Positions 1-13,400 of a DNA stretch of 64,000 nucleotides are shown in pieces; within the stretch, counting starts at the first letter, position 1, and every line of letters begins with the position of its first letter. Location: the NCBI GenBank assembly GCA_013398175.1, contig VZRZ01006181.1, forward strand, positions 2,193,641-2,257,640, written 5' to 3'. Origin of the DNA: Climacteris rufus (taxonomy: Eukaryota; Chordata; Aves; Passeriformes; Climacteridae). Both the position numbers and the translations under genes were made by a program. Below the pieces are notes generated by a model. The model was not told where the DNA came from. It did no database searches and was given only the letters and a program-made list of their open reading frames with translations.

Positions 1-371
1 CCAGCAAGTGCTGAGGAGCAGCGGGGGGGGTGAGGCCCCAGAGTGAAGTTCTCATACATGCTTCCTGAGCCACATTTTGCTTTGGCCTGTTTCTGGCTCA
101 AACCTTGTCTGCTCTTGCCATGGCAAAACCTCTCTGCTGAGTTGTAAAAGAAGTCTTGTTCTAAACCCTTCTGAAAGGACTGAAAGAAGTGTCTTTGTAT
201 GGCCTTGCCTTTCAGTCAGAGCCTGACTGTGAAAGGACAGGTATAAGGAGTGAAAATTACCCTAATAAAACCATGTCTATCATTTTGTTATTCCAACCAA
301 AAGTTCTGTAGCACAGAACATCAAAAAAAGGAATTTTAAAAAAAAATGAAAAAAAGAAACTTAGTCAGAAA

Positions 372-560
372 CAACCTGAAGGGAAAAAGTTATGAAATTG
401 AAACCCAAAGAACCAGCAGGGAAAGTACTTTAAAAAAATCCCTTATTAGAGTCACAGAAGGTAGCACCATACCCCCACATGAAAAACAAAATAAAAACCT
501 GGAAGCAAAAAGGTAAGAGAAACTCATGCACTAAAGTGTCAAGTTCTGTTGGTTTATTCA
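372..560. repeat. Diverged direct repeat, copy A
   Basis: This block starts CAACCTGAAGGG and ends GTTTATTCA. It aligns along its whole length with copy B at 1048-1231, at roughly two thirds identity by eye. Shared landmarks in the same order are CAACCTGAA, AGAACCA.CAGG, AAATCCCTTA.TAG, AAACCTGGAA.CAAAAAGG and GGTTTATTCA. I do not recognise the family. It may be a dispersed repeat or an old segmental duplication with a spacing of about 675 bp. Confidence 0.75.
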
Positions 561-1047
561 AGTCAGATAAAAAATACTTTAAAAATTGGATATTCCATCA
601 GAGTGATGCTAATAGAATGGAACATAAAATGGAGCACTGAGATGTAAAATACAGATTAAGAAAAAATTTGAGGAACAAATAGCCAAAGATAACACATGCA
701 ATAATAAATTCTTTACATACCAAGAGTAGGCAGCCCCAGGGAGAGTCAGTTAAGGAGGTAATCAGGATGAATAGAGATTGCAGAAAAGACTTGGTCGTTA
801 GTAGAGGGGAGAAGAGAACCCTGAAAGCCCCCGCATGCATTTCACAGAGAAAAAATGATGACACTTTCCTTGGGTAATGTGTAAGTAATAATGAAACTGT
901 GGGCAAAATAGGGCTGTAACAGATGTCCAGGTTTTTGCAAAGGGAGTCCATGTTGGCAGGTCCTAATTTTGACTTGCAGTCCTCCATAGAAAAATTTGTA
1001 TTCCTTGATCATCACCCCAGTACCACCACAGATTCTGGGGGAAGAAG

Positions 1048-1231
1048 CAACCTGAAAAGAGCAGGTACGAAATGAGAACCTATAGAACCATCAGGTAGAC
1101 TGCTACAAAAAGAAATCCCTTAATAGCTTCCTAGGAGGTCATATCATATTCTCAAATTAAAATCAAAACCTGGAAACAAAAAGGAAATAGGAACAAGTGC
1201 AGTCAAATGCCAAATTTCATGGGTTTATTCA
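1048..1231. repeat. Diverged direct repeat, copy B
   Basis: Partner of copy A at 372-560, same orientation and the same order of landmarks. It runs straight into an A-rich tract (1232-1276) followed by a T tract (1301-1316). Copy A is also followed by A-rich sequence (567-584), so the repeated unit may extend further than the part I can align. Confidence 0.75.
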
Positions 1232-1316
1232 CAGAAAAAAAAAAAAGGGAAAGAAAAAAAAAAAAAGAAGAAAAGATTACACCAGGGGCATAAAATGTCC
1301 TTTTTTTTTTTTTTTT
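1232..1316. repeat. A-rich and T-rich low-complexity tracts
   Basis: Long A runs with scattered G (1232-1276) and a run of T (1301-1316) 25 bases later. Low complexity adjoining direct-repeat copy B. Confidence 0.85.
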
Positions 1317-4300
1317 CTTGCTAATGATCAAGTCTTCATCTGCATTATCTTAATCAGTTCTGGTATTCTGGTATTCCCCTTTAACTGCCTCTGTTAGTTC
1401 TGCCCTCACTGAAACATCCTATTTTTGTCAGTCAGATTAGACTTTGGGCTGATTTGTTTTTTTCTGTTGCCATTTCCGAAATGAGGGTCATTGCTTTGTC
1501 ACCCTGTAGTCCAGGAGCCTAGTATGGCCTCTGCCCAGCATCCCACAGTGCACATCACTGGATGTACAGGCTGCAGATGCAGTAGAGGGGCAGAAAGCGG
1601 TCAGGAATCCATTAAAAATTAGAGTCTGAGGAGTTGGTTCGCATTCATCAACTTATTATGACACTTCAAAACAGTCTGTCTTCTCTACCTCTTCCTTTCT
1701 TTCATTCCTAAAAGCATTTTCCATGAGCATCATTGGATTTCTGCCATACCTGACCTTACTTTAAGCTTAGTTGCTGGATTGTCCTTCCCCTCTCTCCCCT
1801 TCAGCTATTCTCCCCTTCCCCTCCAGTCCATGTCTGTGATCTGCATCCCAGTCACCTTCCCAGTATTGTTCCACATTCTTCTCCCTTTTGCATTTATTTA
1901 TTTATTTATCTTCCCCGGGGTTGGAAATGGGGAAAAAATCAAAATAAATATGCAAATGACAGGGAAAAAACCGAGAGAAATTTAATTAAAATGTGTGTGT
2001 TTCTTTCCCTTCGAGTGCTTTAGGGTGAAATAGCAAATTCTTTAAAAAGAGAGCACTCAGAATAAGGTTAAAGAGCTGAAAACTGATTACATGGAATTGA
2101 AAATGAAAGCAGGGAGGGGGTGGTAGAGATGTAGCATATTGAGATAGGTAAAAGGCTCAGGGAGACTCTTGCTGGCGATGGGGCATTTTTCACTGTGAGT
2201 TACAGCCAAGCAGGCATTGCATATGAGGTCTGTAACAGGGTTTCAGACGTTTTGCATCAGGAGAGAGGCAGGGAGAAAAGCATTTTACTTTGAAGAGCAA
2301 TATGAAGAGGGCACCTTGCAGATGAGAGCTGGAAAAAAGAGCAACAGCCGGGAGGGATAGAGGAGTGGGGGACAGCCATCCACCTTCTGGTTTGTGTCTG
2401 TAGATCTGCCATACCCCAGGAGAGGACAGGACTTCTAGAATGCTTGAGGGTAGGGAGGGGAGACAGAAATAAATAACTGAGTCTCGTGCCTTATGCAGGA
2501 TCTGCAATCACTGGTTCTGAGCTTGATCAAAGCCATAGCTGTAATGCATCTTTGTGAAGGAGAGGAAGAGGTTGTTGGGATGTGGAGTTGTGCTTCAGCT
2601 TATTAAAGATTCGAGGGTAAAAGCAAGTTTTAGGGAGGGGGTGGAAGTCCCCTAGCCTTACAGGCATGTTTGGACAGCAGTGGTCTGCCTAGGTCCCATT
2701 TCTGATCAACTCCTGGGTGCTCACAGGGTGTTGTAGCAGCTTCCTAAAATAACAGGGCTCCCTTAGACCAAACACAGGACCTTCAAATGTAAAACCCATC
2801 CTCCCCATAGACACACTACAACAGCATCAGGGCCAGCAACAGATTTGTGTGCAAAGGGTGAGAATGTGTATATTATGTGGCCTCACTTACAAGCAGTGTT
2901 TTTCCAGTGCATCTTCACCATTCTGCTCTCATTCCAACATGGGAATCATTTCTTGGCAGCCTGTTTTTTTAATTAAGCACAGCCTTTGAAAGACCACATC
3001 CCCACTTGTGCCCTACCTTGGTTCCAGCCTGCCAAGGTCTCTTCATTACTCAAAGCCCACGAGACACCTCATGAATTTAATTTTTAAACCAGTGATGGTC
3101 TATGTAGGCCTGACCCTCTGCAGTCACCGAAAGGCATGTCCCTAGCAGCTCTTCTAGGGGTCACTGCTGCCTGCTGCAGGGAGCCTTCTCTCCAAGCTGA
3201 AGCAAACCCCAAGCACCCCTTTTCTTGCTTTGCTGGCGTCCACATTGCATTGTCTATGGGAAGCACTGTCTTGGTGCTGTTTCTGCCCTTTTGTGTCTTG
3301 GCTGGAAGAGGGGAGGAGGGCACTGGGGGCAGCTACTGAGGCTTGTACCTTATGGGCAGTTTGAATAGTGTCTGGGAAAGCTTCCATCTTAAATAGCCAT
3401 CCCACCCAAGTTCCTGATTCTGACTTGTCCATGCACTGTCTGAGTCCTCAAGAAGCTCTCCTGGAAGGGGCTTAATGGCAAAGACAATGGCTGCTTCCTA
3501 CTCTGGTGTAGCAGGGATTGATGCTGAAGCTTTTATAACCCACCAAGTGTAGCTCTCCCCTTCTGCCCACAGATATTAAAGGCCCAATTTTCCCTCTATT
3601 TCCCATGCCTTTTAGCGTGAAACAGAGAAAAGAAGTCCTCTTGCTGTGATGCAGAGTGATTGCTGCCATCTGACATTCACATTTATCTGCTTGGTCTTTT
3701 CATTATCTCCCTCCCATTTGTTTCTGCTCATTCTCAAGTGTCTGCTGATCCTCTTCCTTCCTTTGAGACTGGCTGTTGTTAAAACTCCTCTGCTTACCTG
3801 CTCTGGATATCTTGACTTATCGGCTTGGTTCACATCTCATTCATTGATTTTTTCATACCCAGCTGCTAAATGAGCACTGTTTGCACCTCTTCCACAAGCA
3901 TCTTCTGCTTTGCTACTGCAAATTCCTTTGTAGTCCAACTAAAACAGTGTAGCTTCTCATTACAAACAGAAAAGCCAGCAGGCTTCCGATTTTTCTTACT
4001 TCTGCCTGTGTGCTGCTTGTTTTATTTCAGTCGAGAGGTCACACCACTGGTGACTCTTACTAGAGATGTTTCCCTAACTTTGAGCCCAATTTATCAGTCA
4101 GGATACAAGGCTCATTTTTCCCAGGTGCCCCAGACCAGGAATAGCCTCCGGCTGTTACATAGCTTTTCAACAAACTGTGTCAAGAAGCAGCCAAATCCTG
4201 CCTCCGGGAACATGTTCCCTTTCTTAGTTTTATTCTGTATTGTTACAATCTCATTTAGTGTCTCAATTACGTATAGACAGGCACAAGCTGCAAATTCAGA

Positions 4301-5274
4301 TCAGAAATTCATGGATGTTTGTATCCCATGGGCTTGTCTGCCTCGATTTTTTTGTACCACTACAACTATATAAATAGATGAGGGATAAGCGACAAATACC
4401 TTTGTAGGAGTATTACTGTGCCCACAGTTGAGGGTTATTCCATACCATTCCAAGGTGCTTTAGTAGTGCCAAAGTTAGTGTGTAAACCTGAGTGCTATGC
4501 AATTCCCTGCTACAGGCACGCTCACATGCAGCCAAAATCCAGCTTAGGATTTGTATCCTATTTCTATCTGCAGAGGCATCAATCCCACATTTCCTTTCCA
4601 TTAAATCAGTGCTGTTTATGTTAACTTTGACATAAATCTTCAGCTTCATCTTCAGCATAAATCTTCAGGCCTGATGTATGGGGAAATAAGACCGTGAGAC
4701 ACAAAACACAGCTCCATGATATGCACAGAATTTCTGTATGATTGTGCTCTGTTTTGGAACAAGGTGTGAAGCTGTTGTAGACGAAATAAGAAATGGCCAG
4801 AATTTATGCTGAAAATTCAGGTCTCCCTGTTGGCCTGCTGTGTGTTCACCGCAATTGGGTTTGGAAGTTTGGGGCTGTTGGATTTTCAAAGTAGGAAAAC
4901 GGTTTCATTGCCTTCTGCAAGTGAAGCACTTGTGTTATTTCAGAAGTGGGAATGAGTTTGGCTCACAAGAGATGTACTGTGCTTGTAATTGTGGGAATCT
5001 TATGGTTCTGGAGGTCTTCTTATACACATCTACATCTGCCAGCCAAGCAAGAAGCATTGGGAGAACAGGCTTTCTTGAGACTATCTAGGAAATCCAGCAT
5101 CTAATATTCATGAATTTGGAAAGGCCCTGACATGTGAAATAAAAAATTAGTCAAATCTTTCAAATATCAAGACTGGTCAGTAGAATAGGAGATCCATGAG
5201 GAATCAGTGTGTCTAGGCTTACATTTTGCTCCCCTCACTCATTTGCAATGCAAGGCAAAGGAAATATCTCCCTG
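1317..5274. other. Intron sequence, nothing recognised
   Basis: No repeat family, exon or RNA gene that I can recognise. Open frames here, including one of 167 codons at 3870-4373, show no domain, no splice-bounded conservation and no signal I know, and are taken as chance. Confidence 0.5.
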
Positions 5275-5545
5275 CCCAAGGCACGCAGCATTTGGCTTTC
5301 TCGGGTTTTGAGGGACACCTCGTGCAATCAGGGCCCTCTGAATGGTTCTAGACCAGATAGTCCATGGATGAAAGCTCTGGGCGGAGCAGCACAGGTGGGA
5401 ACCCCACCAGAGGGCGGTGAAAACCCTGCGTGTGCCGGTGTCTGGGGCCGCGGGGCTGAGAAAGGCTCCCGAGGAGTGAGTGAGTGGGGAGCTGGGATCC
5501 TGCAGGGCTGCTCGTCCTATCTCTGGTCCTCAACTTCGCTTTCCC
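5275..5545. other. Small CpG-enriched patch
   Basis: CpG dinucleotides cluster here (for example GGGCGGAG, GGGCGGTG, GGGGCCGCGGGG, CCCGAGG), about a dozen in 270 bases, against a background that is CpG-poor. It includes GGGCGG boxes of the type bound by SP1-like factors. No exon or transcript start can be assigned. Confidence 0.45.
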
Positions 5546-6724
5546 AATTGAGAAAGGCTGGCAGCATGCATATGTTGCTCTTAATCTTCCTTTTGCATCC
5601 CTGTTTTTGCAGTTGTCAGAGCGCCATATTATGCAAATTGGAATTAAGCAATTAAGGAGATAATGTTTCCCTTGAAGAGTTTGACAAGGCAGAAGGAACA
5701 CAGACTACTTTTCAGACAAGCTTTTGGTTGCATATTTACCTAAAAACCACAGCAGGAAAGAAATGGACAACGCTGCACACACCAGCTTTGTGACCAAGCC
5801 ACCCTTCCCTCCACTTACATCCCTTCTTCTTACTTGCCCCATAACACCATCGAGGTCTTCAGGCCTCAGAGGGGCTGCTCACTTGTCCCCCTCAGCATAG
5901 AGCACTGGGTCTGCCACAACCTGTGATGAAATTGCATCTTAAACAAATATTCAAAGGTGTAGCTCAATGCCATACTTTGTGCTTAGGAGCAAGGAGTTTT
6001 GTCACTGACTCATGGATTGCACTTTCACAGCTTTGCAAGGCTAGTGTGTGGGGATGAGGAGGGGGAAGGTTGCTAACAGTTGCTGGGAGACAAAAGTTCA
6101 GAGCTGCTCTCTGTCAGGAGATTTTTGACTTTATGACTTAGCCATCATCTTGTGTGAGTTCTTCCCATCTTGTCCACAGTTAGAGATCCTCTTGGTCTTG
6201 AAGAGACTTTCCAATCTTCCTTTGTTTAGGTTCACAGTGGGTTTGTGAGAAAGGAGAGGGTTATGCTATTGAACAGTTTTGCCACAGCAGTGATTTTTAC
6301 ATCACAATCAAAGATGGGCTAAACTGAGGCTGCAAGTCTCAATTGCCTTGGAAGCCAAGGTGCTGGGAAAGCTAGCCTGACCTATGGAGGCTGCTGGTGC
6401 CTTTGCACTTTCCCTCTGTTTAGCAGATGAGGTAGTGCCTTTTAGTGCTGTTGATAAGATGTAAAATTTGCTTTGAACCAGTAACTATGCTGAGGATCAG
6501 ACCCAGGAGTAGAAATGTAGAATTCTGCATAATGGCATCATTTGAAATATATGATTTTTCTCAAGTCGTGCTTTCTTTCCTTGGGATGTGGTTGGTCACC
6601 CCTGCTTCGAACCATCTTAGCTCTTGGCACAAGCTTAGCATTTTCTGCATTTCCTACAGGCCTCAGGAGGGAAAGGAGCAAAGAATGGGGAGTTACTGAT
6701 TTGTTGCCAGCCAAGATACATAGG

Positions 6725-6790
6725 GCCTGATTCACCACTGCTCCATTACACCCAGAGTCACACCGGCATAAAACGATGAATCAGAGGCAG
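6725..6790. repeat. Imperfect palindrome resembling an old amniote interspersed repeat
   Basis: The left arm GGCCTGATTCACCACTG at the start and the sequence ACGATGAATCAGAGGC near 6773-6788 are approximate inverted copies. The wording GGCCTGATTC...TTACACC...CACCGGCATAAA is like a palindromic dispersed repeat seen in birds, turtles and crocodilians. Family not named. Confidence 0.4.
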
Positions 6791-9700
6791 TGACTCAGGC
6801 TCCAGCTCTCTAAATAGTCAGCAGAAGTGGCAAGCCTAGTCCCAAGTGGCACTAATGACTGAAAGAGAGTTAAGAAAGTGTGTGGCTTAATGGGGTGTAT
6901 TCCCCAGCTCACACACGCATGGAATCATTACCGGATAGAGATAATTGGGTGATTGTGCAACAGAGTGGTCACATACCACTGATCTATAGTAGTGCATGGG
7001 AGGATTTGGTTCCATTTGAAACCTTTTCCCAAGTTAGATGAGCTAAAATGAAGTCAGAATAGATTGCTGTAAACTGAGCGGATGTTGTGGGGATGGTTAA
7101 CCCCTTTACTTTATGCATACTTCACTGCCCACTTTCAGAAAAAAGGATTATAGAGGCCCTTTTTCCAAGCCAGAAGGGCTGGTCTTAAGCTAAGTTGCTA
7201 GGTAGGGGTGTAATGAGATAGTTCTGCCAGTCTGAGACCACTCTTTGCTTATGTAAAGTAGCATTCATGTGGAAGCAAAATTGTCCCAGTCAGCACCTGT
7301 GTCCAAAGCTGCTCTTTACGTCTCCATCTTGCCTGGTCTCTTCCTAGGGAGGTCAGCTGAGCTTATTCTCAGTAGCAGTTGTTTGGTCTGAATCAGTGCA
7401 CAAGGAAGCATTGGCTCAATCGATCCAGATAACTCTATCTAGCCTTTGTTTAAATAAGGCCACAAGTTCCTACCACCTCTACATCATTTATCTGCTGTGT
7501 AGCGCAGCAGCCAAGCTGTGTTTTTGGAGACAGGCAAAAACAAACAAAAAGAGGGAAAAAAAATCCCACAGCAACTAAAAGTAAATCCCCATTTCTGCTT
7601 TCATTCAGGACAGTTAGAGGAAATATTTTGTGCCTGCTATCTAGCCTTGGTCCCCTTCATCCCTTTGTCTTGCTTGGCTATAACTGCCCTGGTTTTGACT
7701 GCAGTTGCTCTTTTCATCCCTCTAACTGAGAGTTGCACCACATTCCCCTCCCTTCCTCTGGATGTTTTAATGAGCTTGCATTTTCATGAAAGGCCAGATC
7801 TGATCGTGACTTGAATGGCAGCTGCCAAACAGACAGAGCTTTTAGTTTCAAACTCAGCAAGAAAATGGCTTTGCCTCCCCTCAGAGCAGCTTATGTACTT
7901 CAGAGGCTCAGTCATTATGAGCAATTTCTATTAAGAGATGAGAACCTTTTGTGTTCTTTGGGAGCAAAGGATGCTCTTGGGGTCTGCTCAGCACCACTGA
8001 GGATTGTGCCTTCTCTGTGTTTTGAACTAACATCAGCAGAGATTAGACAAGCATGCTGGGCAGAATGTGACTACAGTAGCAGTCCTGGAAGGCTTTTTTG
8101 TTATTCTTGTTTTGTTCTGCTGGTTCGCTAGATATTCCCTCTCCCTTATTAATATATCTATTTAAAAAAAATAATAAAGTTGAGTTTTATACTGCTCCTG
8201 AAAAATATCTTCCATTTTCTGTATGCCTGGCAGACCTTCTCTGCGTGCTGTGCTTCCCACTGGACTGTAAGCATTCAAAGGGTAAACACCATAAAGGACA
8301 TCAGTTTCTGGGGCCAGGCTGTGTAATTGAAAGATGTGAGGTGTCATCACCAAAAGAAGATATGCTAAGATGCCCTGATGATGAGATTGGCTCAAGTCCT
8401 GGCAGCAGAGCAGGTCTTCAAAAAGAGGGAGAGAGGTCTCTTTTCACAGCAGTTGAAGTCAGTAGATATGGTGGGATGTGACAGGAGAACCCACAGTGAA
8501 CAGGTGGGACTTTTTCTGTCTCAGAGGACAGACAAACTCAGTCCAGTTCTTCTGCAGCTTCCCCATCTACAACACCTGGGCAGCCACTGAGGTGAATTTG
8601 GGCACAGTGTGCACTCCAGCAAAAAGCTTAGGGAGAAGTAGGAGGAAATGCTCCCAAGTACCACTATTGTCCTGGCAAGGTCCAATGGACCCTCTGACTT
8701 CCAAAGAGCAGAGAATGATTAGGATGTGCTGCAGCTGAGAAGGAGAGATAATTTTTTCTCCTTCACCCCATGCCTCAAGCCCTACAACTGAACCTGTGGC
8801 CTATGACTGCCACAGCTTGCAAAGAGATAAGAAATCAAGTAGCTGAGGGAAGGATGGGAACAAAGCCTACCAAGTCTATCCTCTGCCTTTTTAGTGTGTC
8901 ATGGGCAGTACTTTCAGAGAACTCACAGGGGCATGAAGTCTGGGTAACAACAAGGTGCATGTACAGAGGTATTTCCTGTCCAAGATGTTTTATGAATTCC
9001 TGTGTATTGGAAAAGCCGAGTCAGTTAAGCTACAAGAGACATCTTCAGCAAAGAAGATGTACTGAAAACATGAGGGAAGCACTGTGGGTGAATACTCAAG
9101 GCAAGTATCATCCATGCTTCCCCTTTTCTTCTAGGCTTCCCTTGGCATCATCTTTGGGTCCCTGAGGGAGGGAAGATGCAAAGCTATACAGATTATTTGT
9201 TTAACCTGTACAACAACTTTTCTGTTCTGCGCTATGTCAGGCTTTGTGTCCATGTCCCCCGGGAAGCAAATGAGTCTTTGATCCCTATTCACGTCAGTGT
9301 AGAAGTCATCAGTGCCCTTTTTTTTTTTTTTTCCAAGTTTAAGGTAACATCCAATCACATATGGAACCACTGATGCTTCAAATTCACAAGCTGGGTTTTG
9401 GCTCTCTTATGACCTGGGTCATGCCTGACATTTTTCTTCACTCCAGTGTCCCATTCCATGCACAATCATTTATTCACATCAAGGCAGTAAAACACAGATG
9501 AGGAAAGCACAGTTTTCTTACATACTCTTTTGGTAGCTTTTTCATTTGACCACAGTAAATGATGATGGAAACTGAAAGACTTAAGATTTTGGTTCCTCAC
9601 CTTTGATTTTTGCAGCTAATCCTCACAGCTTCATCTAATCAGGCAACGTAGAAAATCTTCTCTCTAGCCTGTTTCTCACCTTGTATGAAGTATTTATATC

Positions 9701-10123
9701 ACTCTCTGATTCATTTTATCACCATGCCAGAAACACTTAGGCCCTTGCACTTACCATGTCCCTGGAATAGCATGGGTCATCATGCTATTATTCCTGAACT
9801 GTTTCGCAAGGAAGCAGCCAGAGCACAGGACCCTAAGTAACCTGTACAAGCTGGTCAAGTCAGCAGCAGAACTGAGCCCTGATCATGCATCCCAAAGGCC
9901 TATATTTGTGTTTCTCTCCTGTACAAAATCCATGAGCCCTAGAGCCTTTCCCAGGATTCACTGAAGTGTGCCTACTTTCAACAGTTCCTCTAGCATAAAG
10001 CATTTGAACACCATGCATCAGGAAAGTAGAGTGGCCCCATTTATTTCCATTAAAATGCAGGCACACACTGTTTATCTCCCTCCAGGAACATGACGAGAAG
10101 AGTTCTAGTGTCAAGAAAAATAG
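6791..10123. other. Intron sequence, nothing recognised
   Basis: No family recognised. A poly-T run of about 17 lies at 9319-9332 and nearby. Around 9825-9885 there is weak wording like an old SINE 3' part, not enough to call. Confidence 0.45.
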
Positions 10124-10170
10124 AATAATAATAATAATAATAATAACAACAACAACAGCAGCAGCAGCAA
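10124..10170. repeat. Compound microsatellite (AAT)n(AAC)n(AGC)n
   Basis: Successive runs of AAT, AAC and AGC triplets, about 47 bases, grading into each other by single-base changes. Likely polymorphic between individuals. Confidence 0.95.
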
Positions 10171-10433
10171 TAGTAAGAAGAAAACCCCCTAAGTGTCAAC
10201 TCCACATTTTCTGGGGCCTGGTAAAGTTCTCTGGAGCATAGCACTCCATCACTTTTCTCAGCAGGGTATAGTTGCTCATAACTTGAAGGTTGTATCTCTG
10301 GTCTTCCTGTACTGAAAAGAAGAAAGGAGTTAAGTCTTGCATTCCATGGGAGAATAGATGTTTAATTAAGTATCACAGTTAATTGTTCCAGACTCCTGCT
10401 CGACAGTCACTGCCTTTTGCCTTTTTTTTTTTT

Positions 10434-10465
10434 NNNNNNNNNNNNNNNNNNNNNNNNNNNNNNNN
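10434..10465. other. Assembly gap (32 N)
   Basis: A run of 32 N follows directly after a poly-T run (10421-10433). The homopolymer probably stopped sequencing. Any open frame crossing it is meaningless. Confidence 0.98.
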
Positions 10466-13400
10466 GGTATTGAAAAGATAAAAAATGTCTGACATGTAAA
10501 TGTTGTCCATCCTGTGTCTTGTTGTGCACTTTGGGGTGACCTGTGCTTCAGGACTGGTACACAGGTCCTGCTGGCATGCATTTGCAAGACTGTGCACACT
10601 ACATTTCATTGTATTAGGGGCACAAGTACCTCCTCTGTTCTGCTTCCAGTGGCCCTTTCTGTCATCTTAAGTCCAGCCTGACTTGTGCTTGCTCTGTGGC
10701 ATTTGTCTTTGGGTCTCTCCTCTTTCTTTCTTCCTGTTCCTTTAGGACTGGGGAAAAAAGCAAACTGGAAAAGTACGTGTTCTGGGCCTTTCTTACAGTG
10801 CCTTTCCTGCAAAGATCTCAGATCACTTGCATCTTGCAAGAATTAACAATATAAGGCTTGCTGCTACTCTGTGAGACTGACCAGTTTCATTATCGTTGTA
10901 TGAAATTAGCAGTCTCTTTGAAGTCTACTTTATCTCCTTTAGGACTGTGACACCTTGCATACAGATCCTAAGCAACAGTCCAGGAACCAGAAAACCAGAG
11001 AGACTGCTCAGAGTGCAGTAGCCTCCGCAGAGAATCTGCCAATCCACCCATCGTTCCCTCCCATGCTGCCAGAGGGTCACATTTCCCATGCTATCCAAAA
11101 GACAGAGGTGTGTTTGAAAGGGGTTTTCCCAGAGGCCCAGTGTTGACAGAACTTAAAGTGTCTGCCTTGTGTGTGTTAACCTGCCTTTGCCAGTCCCCAT
11201 CACAGGAACTCCTCTGGATAGAGAAGAGCTGGGGGTGCCCATGGGCCTTGTTGCAGTATCCATGCCAGCCACTGCCAGCCACACATCTCATCTTCGCTCA
11301 GTCACCCAGCAGTTGCCGCTCTCCATGTCATGGCTTTGTGGCCTGGAGACCTCACAGGGACATGGTGCTGGTTTTGACTGGAGTACAGTTACATTTTCTT
11401 CCCAGAGGCTAGTATGAATCTATGTTTTGGATTTGTGCTGAACACAGAATTGACAATTCAGAGATGTTTTTGTTATTGCTGAGCCAAGGTCTTTTCTGCT
11501 TCTTGTACTGCCATGCCGGCGAGGAAGTTGGGGGTGCCTGGCAAGCTGGGAGGAGACACGGCCAGGACAGATGACCCAAACTGACCAAAGGGATACTTCA
11601 TTCCCTATGACATCTCTCAGTATATAAAGCTGGGGGAACAAGGAAGAAGAGGGAGATGTTTGGAGTGAGGATGTTTGTCTTCCCAAATAATTGTTACACG
11701 TGATGGGGCCCTGCTCTCCTGGAGATGGCTGAACACCTGCCTGCCCATGGGAAGGGGTGAATTAGTAGTTGTCTTACTTTGCTTGTGTGCTCGGCTTCTG
11801 CTTTCCCTGTTAAACTCTTTATCTCAATCCACATGTTTTCCAGCTTTTTTCCCTTCTGATTCTCTCCCTGATCCCACTGGTGGGGCAGTGAACGAAAATC
11901 TCTGTGGAGCTTTGTTGCTGGCTGGGATTAAACCATGACAAACATTTCTGGGGATAGAGGTCAAATATGTCTCAGGCTGGAAGAGAGTACACTTTAGACT
12001 CTGTCTTGTGATCTTGAAGGGTCAGTCTCTGGAAGGGTAAGAGAAGATAATTCCCCTCCAAATCTGCTTAGCAAGAAGCAGTGAGACATCATGGGTTGGT
12101 CTCTGATGCAGTTTGACACAGGTTTGGACATCACCAGAGATGTGTGTGTGCTGGTGTGTGAGGCTGTGCAACCTCTCCTGGGAGAGAGCAGCCACAGGGA
12201 GGCATGACAGCTGCTGGCTGAAAATGGGTAGGTGGGAAACTGCCCTGCTTGACCAAGCCCAAGGGGCTTCAGAGGAGGCAGGCCTGGCATTTATATTCAC
12301 CAGGTAGAAAGATCACAGATAATAAGCTCTGTATGTGCATGTGTGTGTCGGTGAGACAATGAGAAGTGAGTCACTCCTGCTGAATCTTATCATAAACAGT
12401 ACCCAACAGCAGTTTTTCCACTGGAGTTGTTTTCCAGGGCTGTTAAAACTATGACAGAAAGAGAAGAATGTGGTGATTTGGTTTCCTTGTCATTCTGCTC
12501 TTCTCTTGAGGATAAAAGGCAGTTCTGGGTTGCTTTCTCCCTACCTACCTCTCTATTGCAACTTCCACATACAGCACAGCGACATATCTGTGATGTATTT
12601 ATCCCACCTCTGTGCCAAAATCCCCTGGAGGCCAGGCTCCAGCCACCTGTGATCCATTGCCATGCCTTGTTCATAACTCTGATAGACCGAGAGGAACCAG
12701 CATCCCAGCCTGACTGGAATAAGGCGCATTTTAGTCTCTGAAGGGTCTCTCAATGGCAGGTGCCACCATGGCTCGCTGAAGCACAGACTCTGCTGTCCTC
12801 AGCAAAGGGAGACTTTATAATTCTGTGGCCACAGCAGCTCTCCAGTTCAAATGGATATTGGGACCTATAGCAGGAGCCCACAAGAGGAGAGGCAGGATAG
12901 GAATGCAAGGGGAGGTGAAAGATAGAGAGAGACAACAGTTAAAAAAAGAGAAAGAAAGATAAAAAGTGACATGAAGACTTTACTCTTCATTTATAAAAGG
13001 CTTCATCTATCAGCTGGATTGCCTTAATGTGTCTCCTAACAAGGCTCCCCCAACACACACACCCCCTTTCCTTTGGTTTTGCTCTTTGATACTGTCACAT
13101 GCTCTTCATTTTCCAGCACGTTGCATTCATTCTATGCCTTTAAACTCCAAGGATTAAAGCAACTGGATAAAATAAATAAATAAATGAAATTAAAAGAGCT
13201 GACATATCATGCTGTTGTTGGCAGCCTTTGATTTTCTTCCAGAACAAGATCATTACTTTTTTTCTCCAGCTTTGAACAAAGGCAGTGGACAGACTCCTCA
13301 TCTTATAAATTCGTTTTCCACTTGTGGGCTGTGGTAGGTGTGGGGACAAGTTGAAGAACGTGAGGCTTGTGTCTGTAGTATAGGGAACTGTGAATGACTG

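Noticed and set aside
598..987. Open frame of 129 codons on the - strand
   Set aside because: Hydrophobic residues come from A-rich DNA read in reverse; no recognisable family.
3870..4373. Open frame of 167 codons on the + strand
   Set aside because: No domain, no biased composition or known similarity, no splice context; expected by chance in 64 kb.
9825..9885. Weak similarity to the 3' part of a MIR/CORE-type SINE
   Set aside because: Only a few matching words; below what I can support by eye.
10366..10609. Open frames across the N gap
   Set aside because: Contain unknown bases; not evidence of coding.
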